In this document: in pieces, positions 1-9,162 of the stretch
Layout: every line of letters starts with the position of its first letter
How positions within the stretch are numbered: position 1 is the first letter of the stretch
DNA from: Luteococcus sp038433135
GTDB lineage: Bacteria > Actinomycetota > Actinomycetes > Propionibacteriales > Propionibacteriaceae
Assembly: GCF_038433135.1 (NCBI RefSeq)
Contig: NZ_JBCDMV010000014.1
Span: 87,305-151,304 of the forward strand
Direction of reading: 5' to 3'
DNA length: 64,000 nucleotides
Program-made: the position numbers and the translations under genes
Notes under the pieces: generated by a model
Told to the model about the DNA's origin: nothing
The model's input: the letters and a program-made list of their open reading frames with translations, nothing else
The model's database searches: none

Positions 1-2
1 AT

Positions 3-1241
3 CAGGTGCAGTTGGGCAGTGACGGCCACCCGGCGTCCTGGCGCTTCCAGCTGCGCACCGCGCTGGCGCTGGCCGCGGGCACCCGCACCCGCAACCCGGG
101 CCCGGTGCAGGTCAACCTGCAGCTCGACGAGCCCCTGATGCCCACCGACGAAGAGCTGGACCAGCCCGGGCCGTGGCGGATCGACGCCAGCCAGCCCGGC
201 CCGGCGCTCCCGCTCGACGGCCAGCCCCGCACCGTGGTGCTGGCTGGCGACGCCTCGCCAGCGCTGGGGCGTCGGGCCGCCGCCGTCGCCGAGGCGGGCC
301 GGGTGCCGTTGTTGGCAGAGCCCTCCAGCAATGCCCGGATCGGCCGGGCCATCTCCAGCTATCGGCTGCTGCTGGGCAAGGATGATCTTGGTGGGCGGAT
401 CCAGCGGGTGCTGGTCTTCGGGCATCCCACCTTGTCTCGGTCGATCACCCGGCTGCTGCGCCGCCCCGACGTCGAGGTGATCATGGTCACCGAGCGGGCC
501 GGGTGGCCAGATCCGGGTTTCACCGCCAGCGCCGTCGTCGACGATGTTGATCTTGCCCCGGCCGCCGACGAACACTGGCTGAACCAGTGGCTGACGGCGG
601 ATCTGGACATGCAGACCCGGATCGAGCTGGCCGAGCGCCCGGAGGTGGGGCAGGAGCCGGTGCTCAGCGCGCAGCAGGTGGCCAACCTGGTGGTGGATCG
701 CACGGCAGGTCAGGTGCTGGTGCTGGGCTCCTCCAACCCGATCCGCGATGCCGACCTGGCGCCCATCCCCGAGGCCCCGGCCACGCTGGCAACCCGGGTC
801 TATGCCAATCGCGGGCTGGCGGGCATCGACGGGGTGATCTCCACCGCCGCCGGGATCGCCCTGGCCCTGGACCAGCCCACCACCTGCCTGCTGGGTGACC
901 TGACCTTCCTGCACGACGCCGGCGGCCTGTGGCTGGGCAGCCTGGAGGAGCGGCCCCGGCTGCGGCTGGTGGTGGTCGATGACCGGGGCGGCAGCATCTT
1001 CCACACCCTGGAGCAGGGCGCCGCGGAACACCGGGCGAGCTTCGAGAAGGTCTTCGGCACCCCGCACACCGTCGAGCTGGCCGGGCTGGCCGCCGCGCAC
1101 GGCTGGGCCAGCGCCACGGTCACCGACGCCGAGGAGCTGGGCCAGCGACTGCGGGTGCCGGTGCGCGGCCCCGAACTCCTGGTGGTGCCGGTCAGCCGCG
1201 ACGGGCGTCGGGCCTGGGCGCAACGCGTGGCCGCCCTCTGA
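3..1241 (+). CDS. menD: MenD, 2-succinyl-5-enolpyruvyl-6-hydroxy-3-cyclohexene-1-carboxylate synthase (5'-truncated by window edge)
   Basis: ThDP-dependent enzyme that joins isochorismate and 2-oxoglutarate in menaquinone synthesis. About 412 C-terminal residues are visible; the family is usually near 550, so the N-terminal quarter lies before the window. The C-terminal part carries the ThDP/Mg-binding stretch GDLTFLHDAGGLWLG followed by VVVDDRGGSIF, which matches the MenD pattern, and the preceding STAAGIALAL segment is also typical. The GTG at position 6 is internal, not a start. MenG, isochorismate synthase and a polyprenyl synthase in the same window support the pathway assignment. It converges on the nuclease gene downstream, with a repeat element between them. 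Confidence 0.93.
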   Translation, partial: QVQLGSDGHPASWRFQLRTALALAAGTRTRNPGPVQVNLQLDEPLMPTDEELDQPGPWRIDASQPGPALPLDGQPRTVVLAGDASPALGRRAAAVAEAGRVPLLAEPSSNARIGRAISSYRLLLGKDDLGGRIQRVLVFGHPTLSRSITRLLRRPDVEVIMVTERAGWPDPGFTASAVVDDVDLAPAADEHWLNQWLTADLDMQTRIELAERPEVGQEPVLSAQQVANLVVDRTAGQVLVLGSSNPIRDADLAPIPEAPATLATRVYANRGLAGIDGVISTAAGIALALDQPTTCLLGDLTFLHDAGGLWLGSLEERPRLRLVVVDDRGGSIFHTLEQGAAEHRASFEKVFGTPHTVELAGLAAAHGWASATVTDAEELGQRLRVPVRGPELLVVPVSRDGRRAWAQRVAAL

Positions 1242-1243
1242 GG

Positions 1244-1334
1244 GGCTCCGACAGGCTCGGCCATCGTGGTTGAGTCCGTGGAGCACCCAACCCAGGCGCC
1301 CAACCCTGACACGATCCCCGAGTTAGTCGAGGGG
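1244..1334. repeat. Dispersed inverted-repeat (REP-like) element, copy 1
   Basis: Two arms of one unit in opposite orientation: a left arm reading CTCCGACAGGCTCGG then CCATCGTGG (1246-1269) and a right arm whose reverse complement reads CCCCTCGACTAACTCGG then GGATCGTG. It fills the gap between the convergent menD and nuclease genes, so it can also act as a hairpin terminator. Related copies are at 37494-37573, 52892-52968 and 59341-59365. Confidence 0.8.
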
Positions 1335-1365
1335 CCCTGCCGTGCGCTCAGGTTGGGCCTGCGGA

Positions 1366-3063
1366 TCAGGCGTCCAGGCCGCGCAGCCAGCCGCGCAGCT
1401 GGTGGGTGGCCCGCACATCGTCCTCGTTGTACTCCAGTACCCGGGTGGTGGCCTCGGTGCGGGTCAGCTCATCGGGGCCGATGACCGCGTCGCGGAACCA
1501 CTTCTGAGAGTTCAGGCCGCCCGGGTCGTCGTCGCGCCACTCGAAGCCGGGCCCGGAGCGGGCCACCACCTTCAGCCCCAACCCATTGGTGCCGAAGAAC
1601 TGCCCCTTCATCAGGGTGAACATGTCCACGAAGTGCGCCTTGACCCGGTTGGCGGCCGCCAGCACGTGCGGATCGTCCATTCGTCGGGCCAGCCGCATCA
1701 GGTGCACCACCTCATAGTCCGAGTAGTGGTAGACCAGCGTGTCGGGGCGTTCGGTGAGCACACGATCCAGCCAGCCGATCGCCTCTGCCGCCAATTCCTC
1801 CTCGGAGCGGTTGTCCAGCTCCTCGAAGCGGGAGATGGCCTTGTATAAGGGCGGATTGTCGCTCTGGCGGTCGTCGATCAGGAAGCCCCACAGGTAGACC
1901 CGGTCCCCGGCGGAGGTCTCGATGTCGAAGTCGATCTCCAGGCTCACCTCGGGCAGGTCGATCGGGTCCTCGTTGAGCCGCTCCAGCTCCACCCCGGCCA
2001 GCATCAGCGACGCCCGGCGGGCCGCCAGTCGCAGCCGCGAGTCGGCGCCCGAGCGGTGCGCCACCTCCGGCAGATAGCTCTCCATCAGCGCCTCGACGTC
2101 GGTGCTGGCCAGATCCGCCAGGGTGTTGATCCCTCGGCTGCGCAGCACGCTGATCTCCCGCACGTCCAGCGGGGACTTGCTGATCCGCAGGCTCAGGTCG
2201 TCGTCGCGCAGCTGCGGCTTGCAGGCCTCCCACCAGGTGCAGTGGTCGCATTCGCGCACCACGATCGGCGCCACCATCGGGCGCGGGTCGTCGTCGCCGC
2301 CGGTGCGACGGCTGGCCACCTGCGCCACCTTCACCCGGAAGCCGAACTCGTGGTCATAGCGCTCCAGCGCGCTGCGCAGCTTCCAGCCGCTGACCGCGGT
2401 ACGGGAGAAGGTGCGCAGGAATTTGCGGGAGAGATCCACCCAGCTGATCACCGGCTGGTGTGGCGTGAACGGTTGGTCGGTGCCCACCACCCCCGCCGTC
2501 GGTGCGCCGCCGCAGGCAAAACCGGCGGCCTCCAGCAGCCGCCAGTAGTGCACCATCTGCAGCAGGTCACCCTCGCGGGAGGAGCGGAAGACGTAACCGA
2601 CCTTCTCGAAGTCCTCGGTGGGCTCGGTCAGGCGTGCGAACCGGCAGGGCCATTCGGCGTGGGTGAGCTCCAGCACCCGGTGCCGCTTCACCTCCACCGG
2701 CCGGTAGCCGGGGCGGCCGTCGGCCTGGTCAGCCCCGCGCACCAGCGCATCCGGGTGGCCCTTGCGATGCCCAGCGACGTCGATGGGCAGCTGCGGCCCG
2801 ACCACCATGGAGCGACCCTCCGCCAGCGCCTCCAAGGTCAGCTGCTCCGCCTTGGTACGGTCCGGCAGCTCGCGCAGGTCCAGCGCGTCGGAACTGCGGG
2901 AGAGGGTCTGCAGCACCTCGTCCTCGTAGGCCTTGCCACCGGCGAAGAGCTCCTGCAGGGCCTCGTCGGGCTGGCTCTGCGGGGTCTGGACCGTCGGGTC
3001 GTAACGGTTCTGCGTCTTGACCGGGCAGGACCGAGCCGCGTAGGGGTCAAGAATGATCGCCAT
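1366..3063 (-). CDS. TM0106-family RecB-like nuclease with C-terminal RNase H-like exonuclease domain
   Basis: 565 residues from the ATG at 3063. That ATG lies 14 bases after the menG stop and is preceded by GAGG, so I prefer it to the upstream ATG at 3093 inside menG. The N-terminal half resembles the RecB-type nuclease core. Near residue 268 there is a CDHC cluster (ECDHCTWWEACKPQ) that may bind a metal or Fe-S centre. The C-terminal domain has the DEDD-like acidic motifs: DFDIET near 375 and YNEDDV near 545, as in YprB/RNase_H_2 proteins. The family is common in actinobacteria and presumed to act in DNA repair; its substrate is unknown. It is probably co-transcribed with menG. Confidence 0.82.
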   Translation of the reverse strand: MAIILDPYAARSCPVKTQNRYDPTVQTPQSQPDEALQELFAGGKAYEDEVLQTLSRSSDALDLRELPDRTKAEQLTLEALAEGRSMVVGPQLPIDVAGHRKGHPDALVRGADQADGRPGYRPVEVKRHRVLELTHAEWPCRFARLTEPTEDFEKVGYVFRSSREGDLLQMVHYWRLLEAAGFACGGAPTAGVVGTDQPFTPHQPVISWVDLSRKFLRTFSRTAVSGWKLRSALERYDHEFGFRVKVAQVASRRTGGDDDPRPMVAPIVVRECDHCTWWEACKPQLRDDDLSLRISKSPLDVREISVLRSRGINTLADLASTDVEALMESYLPEVAHRSGADSRLRLAARRASLMLAGVELERLNEDPIDLPEVSLEIDFDIETSAGDRVYLWGFLIDDRQSDNPPLYKAISRFEELDNRSEEELAAEAIGWLDRVLTERPDTLVYHYSDYEVVHLMRLARRMDDPHVLAAANRVKAHFVDMFTLMKGQFFGTNGLGLKVVARSGPGFEWRDDDPGGLNSQKWFRDAVIGPDELTRTEATTRVLEYNEDDVRATHQLRGWLRGLDA

Positions 3064-3076
3064 CGCAGCCGCTACC

Positions 3077-3772
3077 TCAGGCCTTCCAGCCACGGTGCAG
3101 GGCGACGATTCCCTGGCTGAGGTTGCGCCAGCCCACGGCCTGCCAACCGGCCTGGCTCATCAATTCGGCCAGCTCCTCCTGCGGCGGCCAGGCCAGGATC
3201 GACTCGAAGAGGTACTCATAGGCCGCCGGATTGCTGGAGACCTTGCTGAGCAGCGGGAGCACCCGGGGGAGCCACTGCTCGTAGACAAAGGCGAAGGCGC
3301 GGTTGGTCGGGTGGGTGAACTCGCAGATCACCACCTGCCCGCCCGGCTTGGTGACCCGCAGCATCTCGCGCAGCGCGCCGACGGTGTCCTCCACATTGCG
3401 CAGGCCGTAGCTGATGGTGACGGTGTCAAAGGTGTTGTCGGCAAAGGGCAGTTGCAGTGCGTCGCCGGCGACGAACTGCAGCCCGGGCTGGCGCTGGCGC
3501 CCCACCCGCAGCATCCCCAGGCTCAGGTCGGTGGGGAAGACCTCCGCGCCCTCGACGGCGAAGCTGGCGGCCGAGCTTCCGGTGCCGCCCGCCAGGTCAA
3601 GGATCAGGTGGCCCGGCTTCGGATCGACCGCCTCGACGGTGTCGCGGCGCCACTGGCGCAGCAGCCCGAAGGTCAACACGTCGTTCATCAGGTCGTAGCG
3701 CTGGGCCACGCCGTCGAACATCTGGGCAACGTCGGCACGTCGCTTGGCAAGGGTGGCACGGGTCTCGAACAC
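3077..3772 (-). CDS. menG: MenG/UbiE demethylmenaquinone methyltransferase
   Basis: SAM-dependent C-methylation of demethylmenaquinone, the last step of menaquinone synthesis. The SAM-binding motif DLAGGTGSSAASF lies near residues 60-72, and FDTVTISYGLRNVED is the UbiE/MenG signature. The GTG at 3772 gives MFETRATLAKRRADVAQMFD and 231 residues, the usual length; the open frame runs on to 3862 but would overlap the divergent ABC gene. The upstream sequence GGAAAAAT is a weak ribosome site. It is followed after 13 bases by the RecB-like nuclease on the same strand. Confidence 0.92.
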   Translation of the reverse strand: MFETRATLAKRRADVAQMFDGVAQRYDLMNDVLTFGLLRQWRRDTVEAVDPKPGHLILDLAGGTGSSAASFAVEGAEVFPTDLSLGMLRVGRQRQPGLQFVAGDALQLPFADNTFDTVTISYGLRNVEDTVGALREMLRVTKPGGQVVICEFTHPTNRAFAFVYEQWLPRVLPLLSKVSSNPAAYEYLFESILAWPPQEELAELMSQAGWQAVGWRNLSQGIVALHRGWKA

Positions 3773-3818
3773 CCGGCCATTTTTCCACACCCCGCGCGGA
3801 TGGCGCAGAATGGAGCCC

Positions 3819-4463
3819 ATGGCCAAACGCAAGACCGTCCTGAAGGTCTCCAACCTCACCAAGTCCTACGGCGAGCACGTGATCGTCGACAACTTCAACC
3901 TGGAGGTGGGCGAGGGCGAGGCCATCGCGCTCACGGGGCGCAATGGCGCGGGCAAGTCCACGGTGTTGCGCTGCATCATCGGCGCCGATCGCCCCACCGA
4001 GGGTACCGTCGAGGTCTGCGGAATGCCCATGCGGGAAACCAATCCCGACGTGCGACGCAATGTGGCCACCGTGATCGACGACCTGGATTTCTTCCCCGAC
4101 CTGTCCGTCGTGGAGCACCTGGACCTGCTGGCCCGCGCCCACGGCCAGGCCGATCCCGACACGCTGGTGGACGAGGTGCTCGACCAGGTGCAGCTGGTGC
4201 CGCAGGCCGGTCAGCTTCCGGGAACGCTCAGCTCCGGTCAGCGTCGGCGCCTGGCCCTGGCCACCGCCTTCGTCCGCCCCCGCAAGCTGCTGGTACTGGA
4301 CGAGCCCGAACAGCGGCTCGACGTCGAGGGCATCGCGTGGCTCGGGCGGCGGCTGCGGCAGGATCTGGACGACGGCCTGGCCATCGTGATGGCTTCGCAC
4401 GAACCCAGCCTGGTGGCCGCCCTGGGCGCCCGTGAGGTGGAGCTGGGCGGGCCGCGCGGATGA
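3819..4463 (+). CDS. ABC transporter ATP-binding protein
   Basis: 214-residue nucleotide-binding subunit. Walker A GRNGAGKST is at 40-48, signature LSSGQ at 137-141, Walker B LLVLDEP at 157-163 and the H-loop histidine near 194 (MASHEP). The start at 3819 gives MAKRKTVLKV; an in-frame ATG at 3810 is the alternative. The stop overlaps the start of the next gene by 4 bases, so the two make one transporter. The substrate is unknown. The menaquinone genes on both sides are suggestive only of location. Confidence 0.88.
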   Translation: MAKRKTVLKVSNLTKSYGEHVIVDNFNLEVGEGEAIALTGRNGAGKSTVLRCIIGADRPTEGTVEVCGMPMRETNPDVRRNVATVIDDLDFFPDLSVVEHLDLLARAHGQADPDTLVDEVLDQVQLVPQAGQLPGTLSSGQRRRLALATAFVRPRKLLVLDEPEQRLDVEGIAWLGRRLRQDLDDGLAIVMASHEPSLVAALGAREVELGGPRG

Positions 4464-6247
4464 GCAGCACCCCCGCTCACGAGACCATGGCCGAGCACGC
4501 CGAACCGCTGGTACCCCAGCACGAGGCCGACGAGCGCCAGTTGCTCTTGCTGATGAAGGACTGGCGCAAGGGCCGCGCCACCCGCAACCTGCGTCAGGCC
4601 CTGTCCGACGCCTACATCGCGGTCTTCACCGTGGTGATGATCGCCGCCATGGTGATCAATGTGATCATCAGCGCGCAGCAGGCCGCCAGCTCCTGCACCA
4701 CCCAGACCTGCCTGTCCGGTCGAGGGCTGCTGCCCTGGGCCGCGCTCTTCGGTTCGCTGGCGCTGACCCTGGCCGCCTGCCGGATGTTCGGCCCGGTGCT
4801 GGCCTCGGCCGCCGAGGGTTTCTGGCTGATGGACGCCCCGCTGCGCCGCGCCAAGCTGCTCGGCAGCCGGCTGGTCCTGGCCATCCTGCTGGCCCTCGTC
4901 GGGGGCGCCGCGATGGGGGCCCTTGTGGCCGCGCTGACCGGTTCACCCGGCGTGGCGGTGCTCGCCTGGGCCGGCGCGACGGGTCTGGGAGCCGCGGGTC
5001 TGGTGGCCGTCGCGGCCGCGGAACAGGGCGCCGAACGCACCTGGACCGTGCGCGCCCTGCACCTGCTGGTCTCGCTGGCCGGCGTCGCCACCCTGCTGGC
5101 CGTCGTCGCCACCGCCACCGGCAAGGCCTCGATCCACATCGGCAATGACCGCACCCTCCAGCTGGCCGGCCTGACCGCCGCGCTCGGTGCGCTGCTGATG
5201 ACGGTGGCCGGGCTGATCGCCCGCTCCCGGCTGGGCCAGATCCGGCGCGCCCGGCTGCTGAGCGGCGGATCGCTGGCCAGCGGCATGCAGGGCGCCATGT
5301 TCGCCCTGGACTTCGGCCTGATGCGTGACATCCTGGTGGAGCGCGACGCGCAGGCCCGCGGCAGCGTCCGGCCCACCCGGGGACGGGGAACCGGCATCCA
5401 GGCCCTGGTCTGGCGCGACGTGCAGCGACTGGTTCGCTTTCCCAAGCCGCTGGCACTTCTGGCGGTCAGCGTCGTGGTGCCCTATGCCGTGCAGGCGCTG
5501 GGCCTAGGCTCGCTGAATGCCGCCATCTCCGCGCTGGTGCTGATGTCTGCCCTGATCCCCTTCTTCGGCAGCCTGCGGGTACTGACCCGCACCAAGGGCC
5601 TGGCCCGCAGTTTGCCGTGGAGCACGTCGGAGATCCGCACCGCCACCACCATCGTCCCCGCCGTGCTGACCGCGCTGTGGGGGCTGGCGGTGGTGCCCGC
5701 CTTCCTCGGGCTCGGCACCCAGACACAGCCCGATCCGGGCCGCAGCGTCCTGGTGGCCGTGGTCTGCGCCGTCGCCGGCCTGGTGGCCGCAATTCGCTGG
5801 GTCTCCGCCAAGCCCGCCGACTACGGCGGCCCGATGGTCTCCACCAGTGCCGGTGCCATGCCGCCCGGCCTGGCGTTCAACCTGATCCGCGGCTTTGACA
5901 TGGTGGCGCTGATCACCCTGCCGGTGATCCTGGGCTTCAGTCCGTGGGTCTCGCTGGTGCTGGCCGCGATCAGCTTCAGCGTCCTGCGGATGGGCGGCAT
6001 CGACCAACAGGCGCTGATGGAACAGCAGGAGGAACAGAAGCGGCAGCTGGCCGAGGCCCGGGCCGAACGGGCAGGGGAGAAGAAGCCGGTCGCCAAGACC
6101 GTCGTCGCGCCCAAGTCCTCGGCACCGAAGCAGGCGGCCAGGCCGTCGGGCGCCACTGCCGCCAAGCAGGGCCCCACCACGCAGGGTCAGGGCAAGCAGG
6201 CGCCGCGCAAGCAGACCCCCAGGAAGGTGGTCAAGCGCAAGCGCTGA
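4460..6247 (+). CDS. ABC-2-like integral membrane protein (DUF6297-type permease)
   Basis: 595 residues with roughly a dozen hydrophobic segments between about 50 and 515. A soluble N-terminus (first ~45 residues) and a basic, low-complexity Lys/Ala/Gln-rich C-terminal tail (about 520-595) flank the membrane part. It is translationally coupled to the ATPase by an ATGA overlap, so it is the likely permease partner. A run of basic residues (RKQTPRKVVKRKR) at the extreme C-terminus should lie in the cytoplasm. I recall this architecture from actinobacterial DUF6297 proteins; no substrate is known and none is implied by the sequence. Confidence 0.72.
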   Translation: MSSTPAHETMAEHAEPLVPQHEADERQLLLLMKDWRKGRATRNLRQALSDAYIAVFTVVMIAAMVINVIISAQQAASSCTTQTCLSGRGLLPWAALFGSLALTLAACRMFGPVLASAAEGFWLMDAPLRRAKLLGSRLVLAILLALVGGAAMGALVAALTGSPGVAVLAWAGATGLGAAGLVAVAAAEQGAERTWTVRALHLLVSLAGVATLLAVVATATGKASIHIGNDRTLQLAGLTAALGALLMTVAGLIARSRLGQIRRARLLSGGSLASGMQGAMFALDFGLMRDILVERDAQARGSVRPTRGRGTGIQALVWRDVQRLVRFPKPLALLAVSVVVPYAVQALGLGSLNAAISALVLMSALIPFFGSLRVLTRTKGLARSLPWSTSEIRTATTIVPAVLTALWGLAVVPAFLGLGTQTQPDPGRSVLVAVVCAVAGLVAAIRWVSAKPADYGGPMVSTSAGAMPPGLAFNLIRGFDMVALITLPVILGFSPWVSLVLAAISFSVLRMGGIDQQALMEQQEEQKRQLAEARAERAGEKKPVAKTVVAPKSSAPKQAARPSGATAAKQGPTTQGQGKQAPRKQTPRKVVKRKR

Positions 6248-6256
6248 GCGGGCGGG

Positions 6257-7525
6257 TCACTCCCCGGTGAGCGCCTGGCGCATCGGGGTGAACTTGGCCA
6301 TGGTCTCGGCAACCTCTTCGGCGGGCACGGATTCGCGCACGATGCCGCAGCCGGCATAGAGGTGCATCTCGTGCGGGTCCACGGCCGAGAGCTGGCCGCC
6401 GCGCAGCGCGATCGCCCACTCACCGTCGCCGCAGGAGTCGATCCAGCCCACCGGGCCGGCATAGTGCCCCCGGTCCAGGTGTTCCAGTTCAGCGATCAGC
6501 TCGCGGGCGGTCTGGGTCGGGGTGCCGCAGACCGCGGCCGACGGGTGCAGGGCCGCCGCCAGGGCCAGCGACGAGGTGCCCTCGCGCACCACTCCGGTGA
6601 TGTCGGTGGCCAGATGCAGCACATTCGGCAGCTCCAGCACATAGGGCGCGTCGGGGACATTCATCCCGGTGCACCAGCCCTCCAGGCCGCGGGCCACGCT
6701 CTCCACGGCGTACTCGTGCTCGCGCAGGTCCTTCATCGAGCCGTTCAGTACCGTGGCCAGCTCGGAGGTGTCAGCGGCATAGGGGCGACGTACGGTACCG
6801 GCCAGCACGCGGGAGGTGGCCAGCCCGCCCTCGGTGCGCACCAGCATCTCGGGGGAGGAACCCACGGTGCGGTCCACCAGATAGGTCCAGCAGTCCCGGT
6901 AGCGGTTGACCAGCTGGTTCACCAGCCAGCAGGGGTCGATCGGCTGCTCGGCCCGCGCGACGATGTCGCGGGCCAGCACCACCTTGTTCACCTCGCCGCG
7001 CTTGATCATCGCCACGGCCTCGGCGACGGTCTGCTGCCAGGCCTCGGCGTCGAGCGTGCCGTCGTGCAATTCCACCTGACCCGGCCCGACGGGCGGGGCC
7101 TGCAGCTGGGGCATCTGGTCGGTGACGTCGCCATGGCCGATCCGGGTCATCCAGGCCTGCCCGCGGCGGCGGCCGACCACCACCTCGGGCACGATCAGCA
7201 CCGACGGCTCGTCGGAGTGGTCCCCGTCGAAGCTGAAGGAGCCGAAGGCCAGCGGCCCGGTGCCGGAGACGCCGGGCAGCTCGGTCTCGTTCTCCAGGTC
7301 CGCGACGAACTCGTTCCACCACACGTCGGCGGCGGCCAGCGAATCGGTGGTGAAGCGGGCGACCTCACCGATACCCACGACGCCATCGCCGCGGCGCAGG
7401 AAGACCTGGGAATCGCCCGGCGACAGGAAACGCTCGAGGTTTCCCGGGTCGGGAATGGAGACAGTACGTGCACGCAAGCGCTCGGAGCCCGGGTTCAAGA
7501 TCACCGAAGCATGGTACCCATTCAC
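6257..7525 (-). CDS. menF: Isochorismate synthase (MenF/DhbC family)
   Basis: 422 residues; converts chorismate to isochorismate, feeding MenD. The chorismate-binding fold is clear in the C-terminal half: ALHPSAAVCGTPTQTARELI, then HYAGPVGWID and an EWAIALR strand, all typical of the isochorismate synthase branch rather than anthranilate synthase. The N-terminal MNGYHASVIL start has no obvious ribosome site. The gene ends 9 bases from the convergent ABC permease. A candidate Fur/Zur-type palindrome lies about 65 bases upstream. Isochorismate could also serve a salicylate-type siderophore, but no such genes are visible here. Confidence 0.9.
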   Translation of the reverse strand: MNGYHASVILNPGSERLRARTVSIPDPGNLERFLSPGDSQVFLRRGDGVVGIGEVARFTTDSLAAADVWWNEFVADLENETELPGVSGTGPLAFGSFSFDGDHSDEPSVLIVPEVVVGRRRGQAWMTRIGHGDVTDQMPQLQAPPVGPGQVELHDGTLDAEAWQQTVAEAVAMIKRGEVNKVVLARDIVARAEQPIDPCWLVNQLVNRYRDCWTYLVDRTVGSSPEMLVRTEGGLATSRVLAGTVRRPYAADTSELATVLNGSMKDLREHEYAVESVARGLEGWCTGMNVPDAPYVLELPNVLHLATDITGVVREGTSSLALAAALHPSAAVCGTPTQTARELIAELEHLDRGHYAGPVGWIDSCGDGEWAIALRGGQLSAVDPHEMHLYAGCGIVRESVPAEEVAETMAKFTPMRQALTGE

Positions 7526-7590
7526 GTGTCCGACCGCTCAATGGCTCGATCAATCCGGTCAACATGTCTAATTCGGCAAGTGTTCTGTTG

Positions 7591-7605
7591 CGAAAATGGT
7601 TTTCA
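7591..7605. promoter_or_regulatory. Candidate Fur/Zur-type operator between menF and the MK reductase gene
   Basis: CGAAAATGGTTTTCA contains a perfect GAAAA-TGG-TTTTC inverted repeat and matches the actinobacterial Zur consensus as I recall it (TGAAAATGATTTTCA) at 13 of 15 positions. It is 66 bases upstream of menF and about 155 upstream of the divergent reductase. The binding protein is inferred only. Confidence 0.35.
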
Positions 7606-7760
7606 TTTGGCCTAGTCAGTCTGTAAATGGCACCGACGGGGTGGCAGGTTGGGTTCGCCGTCGGCTTGGCCCTAGACTCAGCCCGGTAAGGCCCCCGCAG
7701 ACCTGTCGTAGTGCAGATCGGTGTCACTCGGTCCGGGGAGTCAAGTGGTCAGGAGTGCTG

Positions 7761-9104
7761 ATGTCGCAGTCTGCGTCGTCCGTGCCTGCCGCCGACCCCG
7801 AAAACCGCCCCGCCGAGCCGCGTCGTGCCGACGTGATCGTCGTCGGTGCCGGTCCGGGCGGGTCCGGTACGGCGGCCCATCTCGCGCGTCGCGGGCTCGA
7901 TGTCGTGCTGCTGGAGAAGGCCACCTTTCCGCGGGACAAGATCTGCGGGGACGGCCTCACCCCGCGCGCGGTGCGTGCCCTGGTGAAGCTGGGCGTGGAC
8001 ATCAGCGAGGCCAACGGCTTCCATCGCAACGAGGGCCTCAAGATCTACGGGGGTGAGCTGACCGCGGCCAATGGCAAGGACCTGTTCATGCCGTGGCCCG
8101 ATCTGGCCGACTTCCCCAACTTCGGCCTGACCTGCGCCCGGATGGATCTGGACGAGAAGCTCGCCCGGCATGCCGCCTCGCTGGGCGCCGAGCTGGTGGA
8201 GGGCGCCAACGTCACCGCACCGATCCTGGACGAGCAGACCCAGCGGATCATTGGCGTGAGCACCAAGGACGGTCGGCAGTTCCTGGCTCCTGTGGTGGTG
8301 GCCGCCGACGGTGTCAGCTCCCGGCTGGGCGTCGCGATGGGCGTACACAAGTTGGACAAGCGCCCGATGGGCGTCGCGGTACGGGCCTATTACCAGAGCC
8401 CCCGCGGCACCGACGACTTCATGGAATCCTGGCTCGAGCTCTGGGACGGGGAACCGGGCACGTCCAACGTGCTGCCCGGCTATGGCTGGATCTTCCCGAT
8501 GGGCACCAACGCGCAGGGTCAGACCATCGTCAACGTCGGGCTGGGGATGCTGGACAGCTCGGAGGCCTTCGGCAAGACCGACTACAAGGACCTGATGCGC
8601 ACCTGGCTGGCGGCCACGCCGCCGGAGTGGGAGCTGACGGAGGAGAACCGGCTGGGCCCGATCCGTGGCGCCGCGTTGCCGATGGGTTTCAACCGCAAGC
8701 CCGCCTATGCCCGCGGCCTGCTGCTGGTGGGCGACGCCGGCGGCATGGTGAACCCGTTCAATGGCGAGGGAATCGACTACGCGCTGGAGGCCGCGGAGCT
8801 GGCCGCCGACGCGATCGCCTCCGCCCACGCCCAAGGGATGGGGACCGCCGCCGCCGAGCGGGCGCTGGCGGGATACAGTTCGCGTTTGGAAGGAAGTTTC
8901 GGTGGATATTTCCGGCTCGGTCACGTCTTCGCGTGGCTGATCGGCAAGCCCGCCGTGATGCACGTGTGCATCAAGTACGGCCTTCCGCGGCGTCGCCTGA
9001 TGCGCCTGGTGCACAAGTTGCTGGCCAACTTGACCGACGCCCGGGGCGGCGACCTGGATGACCACATCATCAACACGCTGACCCGTCTGGCCCCCAAGGC
9101 ATGA
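7761..9104 (+). CDS. Geranylgeranyl reductase family FAD-dependent oxidoreductase (likely menaquinone side-chain reductase, MenJ-like)
   Basis: 447 residues from the ATG at 7761, which has AGGAG at 7751-7755; the frame is open upstream but without support. The FAD dinucleotide motif VVGAGPGGSG is near residues 27-36, the PRDKICGDGL motif near 55 is characteristic of this family, and the second FAD motif LLVGDAGGMVNPFNGEGIDY is near 325. In mycobacteria MenJ reduces one isoprene unit of MK-9; Propionibacteriaceae commonly carry MK-9(H4), so side-chain reduction is a good guess. It sits 58 bases before nuoA and may be the first gene of the operon. Confidence 0.85.
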   Translation: MSQSASSVPAADPENRPAEPRRADVIVVGAGPGGSGTAAHLARRGLDVVLLEKATFPRDKICGDGLTPRAVRALVKLGVDISEANGFHRNEGLKIYGGELTAANGKDLFMPWPDLADFPNFGLTCARMDLDEKLARHAASLGAELVEGANVTAPILDEQTQRIIGVSTKDGRQFLAPVVVAADGVSSRLGVAMGVHKLDKRPMGVAVRAYYQSPRGTDDFMESWLELWDGEPGTSNVLPGYGWIFPMGTNAQGQTIVNVGLGMLDSSEAFGKTDYKDLMRTWLAATPPEWELTEENRLGPIRGAALPMGFNRKPAYARGLLLVGDAGGMVNPFNGEGIDYALEAAELAADAIASAHAQGMGTAAAERALAGYSSRLEGSFGGYFRLGHVFAWLIGKPAVMHVCIKYGLPRRRLMRLVHKLLANLTDARGGDLDDHIINTLTRLAPKA

Positions 9105-9162
9105 CGATGAGGCAAGTTCGGGCAAGAATGAAGCAAGCACACCTCAGGAAGGGCGCAAGGGC

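Noticed and set aside
1342..3120. Long plus-strand open frames opposite the RecB-like nuclease
   Set aside because: They are antisense shadows produced by high GC; their translations lack family motifs while the minus strand encodes a clear nuclease.
3773..3862. N-terminal extension of menG to 3862
   Set aside because: It would overlap the divergent ABC gene and adds residues absent from MenG; GTG at 3772 gives the usual length.
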